Part shown: piece after piece, positions 1 to 8,099 of the stretch
Position numbering within the stretch: position 1 is the first letter of the stretch
Layout of the letters: each line of letters begins with the position of its first letter
NCBI GenBank assembly: GCA_018695085.1
Contig: JABHOU010000260.1
Span: forward strand, 1 to 20,471
DNA: 20,471 nucleotides
Direction: 5' to 3'
Source: Opitutia bacterium
Lineage (GTDB): Bacteria; Verrucomicrobiota; Verrucomicrobiia; Opitutales; Seribacteraceae
Position numbers and translations under genes: made by a program
The notes under the pieces: model-generated
The model's database searches: none
What the model was told of the DNA's origin: nothing
Seen by the model: only the letters and a program-made list of their open reading frames with translations

Positions 1-2630
1 ATCGATTCCGTGGCTTCTTCAATTACTTTTTTTGCTAACGCCGTAGCCATTTTTCGGGCTTTCGCGAGCATTTTCGGGATCAGCTCTTTACCGACTTTAA
101 AGTCATCCAGAAGGGCGTAAGGGGAGCCATCGATCATTTCGGGTAAGTCCATGGTGACTACCTCTCGATCTTGGTTAATCAGAAAGTTCAACGGCGTGGG
201 GGGAAGAAACCTATCTGCGTGGAGTTGCTTTGGGGCCAGTGCTTCCAATACAAAGATTGCTTCAAGGAGGAGGGATTGCTCTTTCTTGTCATCTTCCCAT
301 ACGCTGAAACTGCAGTTTCCTTGCTCACTCCCGAGCAATAAATCGACAGCTCCTGTGACGATGGGATGATCTCCGGTCAGGAGTGTTATATCTTCCCTGC
401 TTAAAGAGTAGTTGCGGTCGAACGTGCCCACGAGTCCTCCTTTGGGCAACCCTGGGAATCCATCGCAGTTTATCGCGGAACGACCATCCAAAAGGTAGGT
501 GCGCTTGTCCCGTTCTTCCACTCGCACGCCGAAGTGATCGAACACTTCCAATAGGAAAGTTTCCAACTCAAGTGAACTGTCAGTGTCGCGAATTGAATCG
601 ACCAGCGCATCCGCTACTTCCGGGCGGTTGGAATTCAGCTCTAATAATCGATCGCGACCTTTTTCCAACTGTTCGGCAATAATCTTTCTTTGTTGCGAAG
701 ATTTTGCGATCATCTCGGCGAGCTTGTGCTCTTCCTCAACGGATTCGTTAAAGGTTTCCAGGAGTTCGCCGATCTCTTCGCCAAATTGCCGGAGCACAAG
801 ATTTCCTCCCTCGAGATGATTCTCAAAGGCATCCAGTCCATCGTGATACCAACGGGCGAGTACTTCTTCCCTACCGTTTTTCGTGTATGGAACGTGAATA
901 TGAATGGTTTGCGTTTGACCGATCCGGTCCAACCTTCCGATCCGTTGAGCAAGCAGTTCAGGGTCAACTGGCAAATCGAATAGCACTAGGTGGTGAGAGA
1001 ATTGAAAGTTTCGTCCTTCACTTCCTATTTCTGAGCAGATCAATATACGTGCACCGTCTTTTTCTTCGAACCATGCGGCATTACGGTCTCGTTGGACGAG
1101 GGTTAACTCTTCGTGGAATACCGTACTCTTTACAGTTATCCTTTGGGCTATGGCTTGCTCGATTGCTTTGGCGTTCTCTTTGCTTTCACAAATAAGCAAC
1201 ACCTTGTCTTCCCCGATCTCCTCAAGCAATTTTTCCAACCACAATACGCGTGGTTCCGGTGTGAAACTTATTGCCTCGGTGGGTTCTTCATCCTCTTCAT
1301 GGTAATACAAATCCTCAAGCTCCAATTCGTCTTCGTCATCAAGTTCAGGCGGGTCTTCTTTTGGTGGATCAAGCGGCAGTAAGTAGGCAACTCTTTTGGG
1401 AAAACCACTCATGTTTGCTCGAGTATTCCTAAAGACTACTCGGCCAGGGCCATGCCGATCTAGTAGCGCGGACAGCAAGTCGACGTCGTTTATCTTCTCG
1501 GCTTCTATATCCGGCATCGAAGCCAAGAAGCTTCTTTGCTTGCTCGTGAGAGGCCGCCCTTCATGAAGCGCGGTTGCAATTGGAGCTACGTCGGCATAAC
1601 TTTCGTTTTCGTCTAAAAAGGAAGACAGGTCCGAATATCTATTGGGATCAAGTATTCTCAGGCGTGCGAAGTGGCTTTCGGGGCCTAACTGTTCCGGGGT
1701 CGCGGTTAGGAGCAAGACCCCCTCCGCTTTATTGGCCAAAGCCTCCACCAGTTCATATTCCCGACTCACATGATCTAAGGTCCACTCCAAGTGGTGAGCC
1801 TCGTCCACAACCATCAAATCCCACTCCGCCTCGAAGGCTTGTTTAGCTCGCAGGGTATTGTTGGCTAAAAAATCAATGCTGCACAACGCCAGTTGATCGT
1901 CCAAGAAAGGATTTACTTTGGGATTTGATGTCTCGATCGCGGAGCACCTTTCTTCGTCAAAGATATTCATCCACAAGTTGAACTTCCTTAGCATCTCGAC
2001 AAACCATTGGTGCACGAGAGATTCCGGAACTATAATCAAAACGCGTTCCGCTCGTCCCGTTAATCGTCGGCGATGAATGATGAGACCTGCCTCAATGGTT
2101 TTACCTAGTCCGACCTCGTCCGAAAGCAATACTCTGGGTGCGGAACGATTGCAGATTTCCTGAGCAATATAAAGTTGATGAGTAATGAGATCAATTCTTC
2201 CTCCGAGAAATCCTCTGGTGGGCGACTTTCGCAAATGGTGCATGATTTCGATGGCCTTTAGCCTTAGCCCAAAGACAAAAGCCTCGTCGAAATGTCCTGT
2301 TTGCAGGCGATCTTCCGGCCCGTCCAAGCTTATGTTGTCGCTCAAGTGAGCCTCTGGTAGTTCCCATCCTTCTCCGCAATAGAGAAGCACTCCATTTTCT
2401 TCTCGGATAGTTTCGATGAGACGTTTGGTACCCTCGTGGTCCTCAATTTCTTGACCGACCCTGAATTGCACTCGTTGCAACGGGGCTAGTTCGGAGACGT
2501 ACAAGCGCATTTCTCCAGTAGCCGGGTAAAGGACGTGCACGCGTTCATTGGCTTCCTGTACCACTGTGCCCAAACCTAACTCGGGTTCTGACATGCTGAT
2601 CCAACGTTGTCCTGTTTGGTATTGATTCAT
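1..2630 (-). CDS. rapA: RapA-like Swi2/Snf2 ATPase, RNA polymerase recycling factor (C-terminus cut off by window edge)
   Basis: A frame open from the ATG at 2630 to the left edge gives 876 codons without a stop; Escherichia coli RapA is 968 residues, so roughly 90 C-terminal residues lie outside. The N-terminus (GQRWISMSEPELGLGTVVQE) closely matches the RapA Tudor-like region. Walker A DEVGLGKT is at residues 171-178, the DEAHH box at 276-280, LLLTATPEQLG follows, and helicase motif VI QRIGRLDRIGQ is at 562-572. The RapA-specific region with FLPPTP is present near the cut end. RapA binds RNA polymerase and uses ATP hydrolysis to release it from post-termination complexes. The segment at 421-452, between the two helicase lobes, is strongly acidic (18 of 32 residues D/E) where the E. 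coli protein has a longer, less acidic stretch. No Shine-Dalgarno is visible. Family assignment is secure; its link to the neighbouring catabolic genes is probably only positional. Confidence 0.95.
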   Translation of the reverse strand, partial: MNQYQTGQRWISMSEPELGLGTVVQEANERVHVLYPATGEMRLYVSELAPLQRVQFRVGQEIEDHEGTKRLIETIREENGVLLYCGEGWELPEAHLSDNISLDGPEDRLQTGHFDEAFVFGLRLKAIEIMHHLRKSPTRGFLGGRIDLITHQLYIAQEICNRSAPRVLLSDEVGLGKTIEAGLIIHRRRLTGRAERVLIIVPESLVHQWFVEMLRKFNLWMNIFDEERCSAIETSNPKVNPFLDDQLALCSIDFLANNTLRAKQAFEAEWDLMVVDEAHHLEWTLDHVSREYELVEALANKAEGVLLLTATPEQLGPESHFARLRILDPNRYSDLSSFLDENESYADVAPIATALHEGRPLTSKQRSFLASMPDIEAEKINDVDLLSALLDRHGPGRVVFRNTRANMSGFPKRVAYLLPLDPPKEDPPELDDEDELELEDLYYHEEDEEPTEAISFTPEPRVLWLEKLLEEIGEDKVLLICESKENAKAIEQAIAQRITVKSTVFHEELTLVQRDRNAAWFEEKDGARILICSEIGSEGRNFQFSHHLVLFDLPVDPELLAQRIGRLDRIGQTQTIHIHVPYTKNGREEVLARWYHDGLDAFENHLEGGNLVLRQFGEEIGELLETFNESVEEEHKLAEMIAKSSQQRKIIAEQLEKGRDRLLELNSNRPEVADALVDSIRDTDSSLELETFLLEVFDHFGVRVEERDKRTYLLDGRSAINCDGFPGLPKGGLVGTFDRNYSLSREDITLLTGDHPIVTGAVDLLLGSEQGNCSFSVWEDDKKEQSLLLEAIFVLEALAPKQLHADRFLPPTPLNFLINQDREVVTMDLPEMIDGSPYALLDDFKVGKELIPKMLAKARKMATALAKKVIEEATES

Positions 2631-2781
2631 ACTTTGAATTGAATGAAAGGCTCGCCAATCTGATTGTTAATCAAAGAAGATTGGGAGTGTTGGCCCGTGT
2701 AGTTGATATTTCTAGTCACGTTCCTTTTCTGCATCTGTAAGAGTAACTCCATTTACGGGAAAATGTGTATCGAAGTCAGGC

Positions 2782-4287
2782 TCACCGAGCCGCCGGAACT
2801 TCGTTTACCGTATAATAGGCATGACGGTGCAGAAGCTCTTCGCCATCCCTTGAGCGGAGTGTAACGAAATCAAATTCGTGGACATGGCCAATTTTCAAGT
2901 TCGACAGCTGAATGGTAGCTCTAAGACCATCGCTGGAAAGCCTTACTGCTTGCACGGTCGGAACGGTTTCGTCCACCTCGGGTCCACCATATCCGCCGTG
3001 GTAGATATGTGTGAAGGTTGACACCTTGTAATTTTTCGGGTCTTCGCCAGTTGTAATATCCACGGGTTTTGTAAACCGTAAGTCAAACCCTTGCGGAGTA
3101 ATATTTATTCGCTCGATTTCAAAGGGCATACGCCCTGTCCATTGAAGGCGCTCGAGCGCGAAAGGCTTTATGCCGCGAACTGGCCAACCACGGTTCGTCC
3201 CACCGCAAAGCAAGTTTCCATTGGGGGTGAATTGGACATTGAGAATACCTGTCGAGAGGCCTTCGCGAAAGGGATAACAGGCTCCTTGCCAAACCCCATT
3301 CACTTTTTCAGTGGTGGCCCGCATTACGATGGACTGGGTGTAATCTCCCAGAAAAATCTGATTCTCGAATGGACCGAATTTACCATTGGTTTTGTTGACA
3401 ACGTATCCTGTAATCGACCTCCCCATTCTGATGTAGGGAAAGACAACTGCATAAGGCACCAGTTGCTTGACTCGTTCTTTTTCGGTTGCGATGCGCCCGC
3501 CGGACTCAGGCTGGGTTGGCGAAGCGCCCATGCCGGGGGCATACTTGTACCAGTTGTAACTGATGGGATGACCCATGAAACCTCCTTCCTTTACGAATTT
3601 GAGGCTACATGAAGAATTCCATGGACCTTGGCTCTCTATGTAAAACAAGGCGCCGTGCTCATTGGGACCGATTCCTCCGGGACTACGAAGACCACTCGCA
3701 ATTGGTATGGTCTTGCCTTTGGGAGTAATCTTCAAGGCCCATCCCCTGAAAAGGGCCCGCGAATGATACGAAGATGACAACCCTAGGGCAACGTAGAGAT
3801 TACCTTGGGGGTCAAACTTCGAGCCAAAGGCATATTCATGGTAGTTGGCGTAGCCCCAGGCATCGGAAATCACCTCGAACAGGTCTGCCTTGCCGTCGGT
3901 GTTGCGATCGGTTACCCGGGTCATCTCACAGCTTTGGCTCACATAGAAGGCATCGTCCTTATAGGCCAAACCGAAAATCTCGTCGAGGCCGGAGGCGAAA
4001 AGCTCGTATTTCGGGTTGGGCTTTTCCTCGTCTACGCCGGAAAGTAAATAAATGTCGCCTCGCCGGGTGCCGATTGCGATCCGCTTGTCAGGAAGAGTTA
4101 CGAAGGCGCCGGCTTCTACCACCAAGTCCTTTGGGATTGGAAGGTTGACCAATTTGTAATACTCGCGTTCCCGACTGGCTGTGCCCCACATGTCGCCAAC
4201 TTCTTCCGCCCAGGATGAAACATTCAATGCTCCGGCAAAAAACAAGCCCGCAAGCACAGTAAGTATACGGTTAGCGCAAAAGTTCAT
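2782..4287 (-). CDS. Secreted PQQ-dependent sugar dehydrogenase-like beta-propeller protein (glucose/sorbosone dehydrogenase family)
   Basis: 501 residues. An N-terminal signal peptide (hydrophobic core about residues 8-24, likely cleavage after SSWA at 27) predicts export. The body has the repeated strand pattern of a soluble glucose/sorbosone dehydrogenase propeller: IAIGTRRGDIYLL near 70-82, LDEIFGLAYKDDAFYVSQ at 101-118, then an EF-hand-like D-x-N-x-D-G-x-x-D at 127-135 and NYHEYAFG at 148-155, the usual place of an active-site histidine in this family. The C-terminal about 120 residues form a separate beta-rich region. Such enzymes oxidise sugars or polyols using PQQ; the substrate here is unknown. 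The gene overlaps the upstream cytochrome gene by 17 bases, and a GAGG lies 7 bases before its ATG, suggesting coupled translation and an electron-transfer partnership (inference). It could instead be a non-catalytic propeller, since cofactor ligands were not fully checked. Confidence 0.8.
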   Translation of the reverse strand: MNFCANRILTVLAGLFFAGALNVSSWAEEVGDMWGTASREREYYKLVNLPIPKDLVVEAGAFVTLPDKRIAIGTRRGDIYLLSGVDEEKPNPKYELFASGLDEIFGLAYKDDAFYVSQSCEMTRVTDRNTDGKADLFEVISDAWGYANYHEYAFGSKFDPQGNLYVALGLSSSYHSRALFRGWALKITPKGKTIPIASGLRSPGGIGPNEHGALFYIESQGPWNSSCSLKFVKEGGFMGHPISYNWYKYAPGMGASPTQPESGGRIATEKERVKQLVPYAVVFPYIRMGRSITGYVVNKTNGKFGPFENQIFLGDYTQSIVMRATTEKVNGVWQGACYPFREGLSTGILNVQFTPNGNLLCGGTNRGWPVRGIKPFALERLQWTGRMPFEIERINITPQGFDLRFTKPVDITTGEDPKNYKVSTFTHIYHGGYGGPEVDETVPTVQAVRLSSDGLRATIQLSNLKIGHVHEFDFVTLRSRDGEELLHRHAYYTVNEVPAAR

Positions 4288-6583
4288 AGTCCAACCTCAA
4301 TTGGGATTTACCCTCGGGCAAATCAAGGTTTAAAAGAAGCTCGAAGGAACTTTCGTCAGAGCTAAGGGGTCTCAAGGCATTGGGCGTTGCTGCGTTGGCA
4401 TGAAAATTGAGTCGCAGGTCGGGTGTCTTGTAGCTGGTTTCAGAAACCTTCTCGATTTTTCCAACCAATGCTCGGAAGTGGATGGTTTGCGGTTCATCTA
4501 CCTTCATCTCCAAGACACGCTTAAGCAGTGTCTTGCCTTCCTTTGCCGCGGAGAGAGACATGTCTTCGATCAAGACCTCGCCGATACGATAGGAGAAAGT
4601 AGGAACAAAATCGTCGTCGAGGGAATATCCAAGGAATTGGTAGCCAAGATTCTTCGGATAGAGAGGATCGGGATTTACTGGGTTCTCTTTGTTCATCACG
4701 GGAAGCAAGGGCCAAGGAGTCTCGGAATCGGGCAAGGCATGAAAGGACAGGTCTTGGGCCAAGGAAATCGCCCGTGACTTCGGATTGAAGTTCCCAGCCC
4801 CCTGTCCACCCCATCCTACGTTAACGAAATCCCCCATCCAAAGACTCGAAAGCGTTCCCGTTTCCGCATTAAAGGCGTAGTTAAGTCCACCGGGGAAACC
4901 CACGGCGATCCCCCGATAGCCTGCGATGCGGCTTCGTCCTCTGTAGGTTCTCACAACTTTTCCCACCTCCAGAAAGGAGCCGGGAGAATGAATGCCTGAG
5001 GGAGTGGGCGCACCTTGTCCGTATGAAAGATAATGCCATATGGCCTGAATCTGAGCATCGGTCTTTCCTTCCAAAATATCCTTGCGAGCACCTTGGTCTC
5101 CCGCCCAGTAGTTGGGCATCACGATTCCTGGTCGGAAATTACTCGGGTTGAGCATAAACCGATAGAACCAACTCGGTTGCAACCGTTCGTATGAAGTTAA
5201 CAAATCAATACCTTTGAATCCAGGCGAATCCTTGCCGTTGAAATTGTGACAGGTTACGCAATTCAGCCCTTTGTCACCAACTAACCGGTGCCCTGCCGAC
5301 CGAATTTTTCCGCGCTCTTGTCGCTTCGGTTCAACGAATGAAATGGATTCCACCTTGTCCGATTTGGCTAACATGCTTGGGAGGTGTATTAGGTTATCCT
5401 CTTTAAATTTAGGCATCCTCGTATGCATGTAGGGTCTAGCGGATTCTCCATCGAACATCACTTTGCGTATCCATTCGGGTTTCAACTTCGCTCCTGCTAA
5501 GGTCAGTGGCGGGGGAATTCTTGCCTCATTCCCCAAACCTTCTTCAGATGTATGAAGGTAGGGCAGGAATGTTTTCGAGGGTCCTCCGTAGTCATCTCGC
5601 GAATGGCATGCGATGCAGTTGAACGCCGTTAAGCTCATCGCGACTTCTTCCTCCACTGAAGGTTTTAGCCTTGGCTCGGAAAGCACTTTTGTTATGGCTT
5701 TTCGCTGACTGTCAGACAGATCGTAGTCCAGAGCTTTTTTCGGCCTTTTTGCCAAGCATCCTCTTCCTGCTTTTGTTGTTGAGATCGGAGAAGCCATCTT
5801 GCTTGCGGGTTCGCCTGGGACAGGGTGGCAAGCTACGCAATTGAATTCTCGAAAGTATTTTTGCCCTTTGGTCGCCAATTCTTTGCTTATCTTCAAGGGT
5901 TTGATCGGGGACACTTTTTTACCAACTAGATAAGCGGCCAAATCAATCGACTCGTCCTTCGATAGCTTCATGTCAGGCATCCTGCCGGAAGGATTGGCGA
6001 GATGGGGATCGAATAGAAACTCGGACAAAGAGGCGTGGCTATACTTTTCTTTTACGTGTGCTAGCGATTTCAAGCCATGACCTTCGCTTTCCTTTTCTTG
6101 TTCATCCCGAGGGGAATGGCAGGCAATGCAACCGATGTCGCGGAATAACTTTCGTCCGGCAGAAAAGTCCCCTTGTTTCACACCGACTTCCGAAAAAGTT
6201 CGTGATGACCTTGCTGTCAGAAAATGAGCGATGGCCTCGGCGACGTCTTTTCTTTTCTCAGGCGAATGACCGACAAGCATGTCGGGCATCATCACGCCGG
6301 GCTGAACTTTTAACGGGTTCGCAATGAAGCGTTGCAAATATTCGGGATTTATTCTCGAGCCGACCTCACTGAGATCGGGCGAATCCTTCATTTTCAGAGC
6401 TCTTGGTAGTTTGTCTTCATGGCAAGCTCCGCAACGTAGTTCACCAATCAGAAGTTCGCCGACCTGTCTTTCTCCCAAGGGGTGTTTGCCATGGAGACCC
6501 ACCAAGACGGGAGAACCCCATAAGGCTTCCGAGGCAAACGCCACGATGGTGGCTAGGCAAACGGTGACCGACTTCAGTCGCAT
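4271..6583 (-). CDS. Secreted pentaheme cytochrome c
   Basis: The ATG at 6583 is preferred over an in-frame TTG at 6610 because it is directly followed by a signal peptide (positive start, hydrophobic core to about residue 20). Protein length is 770 residues. Five CxxCH heme-binding motifs are visible: CGACH 51-55, CIACH 152-156, CVACH 249-253, CIACH 323-327 and CVTCH 442-446. Each of the first, second, fourth and fifth is followed by a Met-Pro element (near 99, 202, 390 and 489) that may supply the axial methionine; the third has no such element. A GCLA-containing segment near 275 is typical of PVC cytochromes. The C-terminal about 240 residues have no heme motif and look beta-rich. The likely role is periplasmic electron carrier, and the overlapping downstream dehydrogenase-like gene is the obvious donor (inference). 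Confidence 0.88.
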   Translation of the reverse strand: MRLKSVTVCLATIVAFASEALWGSPVLVGLHGKHPLGERQVGELLIGELRCGACHEDKLPRALKMKDSPDLSEVGSRINPEYLQRFIANPLKVQPGVMMPDMLVGHSPEKRKDVAEAIAHFLTARSSRTFSEVGVKQGDFSAGRKLFRDIGCIACHSPRDEQEKESEGHGLKSLAHVKEKYSHASLSEFLFDPHLANPSGRMPDMKLSKDESIDLAAYLVGKKVSPIKPLKISKELATKGQKYFREFNCVACHPVPGEPASKMASPISTTKAGRGCLAKRPKKALDYDLSDSQRKAITKVLSEPRLKPSVEEEVAMSLTAFNCIACHSRDDYGGPSKTFLPYLHTSEEGLGNEARIPPPLTLAGAKLKPEWIRKVMFDGESARPYMHTRMPKFKEDNLIHLPSMLAKSDKVESISFVEPKRQERGKIRSAGHRLVGDKGLNCVTCHNFNGKDSPGFKGIDLLTSYERLQPSWFYRFMLNPSNFRPGIVMPNYWAGDQGARKDILEGKTDAQIQAIWHYLSYGQGAPTPSGIHSPGSFLEVGKVVRTYRGRSRIAGYRGIAVGFPGGLNYAFNAETGTLSSLWMGDFVNVGWGGQGAGNFNPKSRAISLAQDLSFHALPDSETPWPLLPVMNKENPVNPDPLYPKNLGYQFLGYSLDDDFVPTFSYRIGEVLIEDMSLSAAKEGKTLLKRVLEMKVDEPQTIHFRALVGKIEKVSETSYKTPDLRLNFHANAATPNALRPLSSDESSFELLLNLDLPEGKSQLRLDYELLR
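4295..4298 (-). promoter_or_regulatory. Ribosome binding site of the sugar dehydrogenase-like gene, inside the preceding cytochrome gene
   Basis: GAGG is read on the minus strand, 7 bases before the ATG at 4287 and within the last codons of the cytochrome c gene. Most other starts in this window lack any Shine-Dalgarno-like sequence, so this one stands out and supports the ATG at 4287. Confidence 0.55.
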
Positions 6584-6667
6584 CCATTCTCTTCTAGTTA
6601 TCCTTGGCAATCACGCAACAGAAAGCAAAGAGTTCTTCCAATTTAGCTTTTGATGAAAATCTTCGTG

Positions 6668-8041
6668 CTATTTGTCCGCAGTGAATTTTCGCTGAGGATT
6701 GTCCGCCTTCAGGCTCATGAACGCCAGTAACATTGGAATGACGACACTTAATAAAAGAATTATTCGATAGCTTTCGGTCGCATGATGGCACCATCCGAAG
6801 AGCAAAGGACCGATGCCACTCCCAATAACCATGCTCGCCATATTTACTCCACCAATCGCACCAAGGTGTTTGCGTCCATAGAATCGGGGAAAAACAATGC
6901 CGCTTAGACTCACGAAACCACCGCCCGCAATTCCGCTTCCTATTACATAGGCAGGAATACCCCCTGGCTGATTCAGAAAAAGCATACCCATTGCGGCGGA
7001 AAGACAACCCAAGTTCATTACCAAGAGAAGTCTTTTTAGTTTCAACCTTGAACTAATTATTCCAAAGGTAAGATTTGTCGTAACGCTTACAAATGCTATT
7101 GGAATGAAGAGCGAAAGGATGTCGGATCTCTTGAAGCTAAGCTCCTCTCCTAGCGAAATAATGTGAAAAGTAAAGGCGGTGGCATAGAGTCCAAAAAACG
7201 CCAAGGAAAGGTTGAATGCCCAGAACGAATAATCGCGTAATGCCTCTTCCCGAGAAAAATCGTGATGAATGTGCATGTCAGGGTTTTTTAGAGCCTTGTC
7301 GGTCTTCTTGCCTCCGTCCATGAGTAGACCGTCTTCCTCCGGAGTATCCCGGAAAAGTAACCAAGCCAATGGGCCCATTATCGCTATCGTCACCGTGCCC
7401 ATTACGAACCAAGCTCCGTCGTAATGGTATCTTTCGATTAGCCAATCGAGTGCTCTCGGAGCGATTGAGTAACTGAATGAAACCAGCACTCCGCTTACAG
7501 CCAGTGCTAGACCCCGCTTATGATCGAACCATTTTCCGATTGCATTGCGGCATGTCATGGACAGGACGCCTTGAGCAGCCGCTCGAATCAGAAAAAAGCC
7601 GACTCCGATAACAAGAAATGCGGCAATCCCCGAAGGTAAGACTTGGGCAAGGGAACTGCTCAGTAGGACGCTGTTTGCCAGAAAGAGTAGAACGACTCCC
7701 GTAGTCACAGTTGAAGCCACTGCCATTTTACGTTCCCCCCAGCGATCGAGCACTCGACCCAGCCATGGTAGAGAGAAACCGCTAGCCACTGTGCCCAAAC
7801 AGTAGGCAAGGCTAAGTTCGATACGGCTCAGACCGAGTTCCTTGATCAAGATATCGGTGAATACGCTGAACCCCATCGTTTGTCCCGGGATACTGAAAAT
7901 AGATCCTAATGTGGCTGCAAACACGATCACCCAACCATAAAAAAATGGGCAATTGCTAGGGGCAAAAGGTGTTCGAACTCCCCAAATGCCTTTGGCGGAG
8001 GGGCAGGGGCGATGGCTTGACGAATCAGCGGGCAAGATCAA
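6668..8041 (-). CDS. MFS transporter, monocarboxylate/oxalate-carrier-like
   Basis: 457 residues with about twelve hydrophobic segments, split by a hydrophilic central loop at about 231-268. The major facilitator motif A is visible as GRVLDRWGERK at 95-105, after the second membrane segment. WFDHKRGLA at 171-179 resembles the W-F-x-x-R-R-G-L-A element of the monocarboxylate and oxalate/formate carrier group, which suggests an organic or sugar acid as substrate (inference). The first membrane segment starts near residue 33 with FFYGWVIV. No ATG or GTG lies before that segment; the first in-frame start is TTG at 8041 with no Shine-Dalgarno, so the true start is uncertain. It lies between the lactonase-like lipoprotein (58-base gap) and the pentaheme cytochrome (84-base gap), which fits import of an acid made outside the cytoplasm. 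Confidence 0.85.
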   Translation of the reverse strand: MILPADSSSHRPCPSAKGIWGVRTPFAPSNCPFFYGWVIVFAATLGSIFSIPGQTMGFSVFTDILIKELGLSRIELSLAYCLGTVASGFSLPWLGRVLDRWGERKMAVASTVTTGVVLLFLANSVLLSSSLAQVLPSGIAAFLVIGVGFFLIRAAAQGVLSMTCRNAIGKWFDHKRGLALAVSGVLVSFSYSIAPRALDWLIERYHYDGAWFVMGTVTIAIMGPLAWLLFRDTPEEDGLLMDGGKKTDKALKNPDMHIHHDFSREEALRDYSFWAFNLSLAFFGLYATAFTFHIISLGEELSFKRSDILSLFIPIAFVSVTTNLTFGIISSRLKLKRLLLVMNLGCLSAAMGMLFLNQPGGIPAYVIGSGIAGGGFVSLSGIVFPRFYGRKHLGAIGGVNMASMVIGSGIGPLLFGWCHHATESYRIILLLSVVIPMLLAFMSLKADNPQRKFTADK

Positions 8042-8099
8042 ACAAAAGGCCGAGAGGCATCCTTTTCAAATGTTAGAAAAGCATTTTCTCTAAGGCCAA

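Noticed and set aside
8075..8089. Perfect 6-base inverted repeat AGAAAA-GCA-TTTTCT between the amidohydrolase and MFS genes
   Set aside because: The stem is nearly all A-T and has no following T-run on the minus strand, so it is not a credible terminator.
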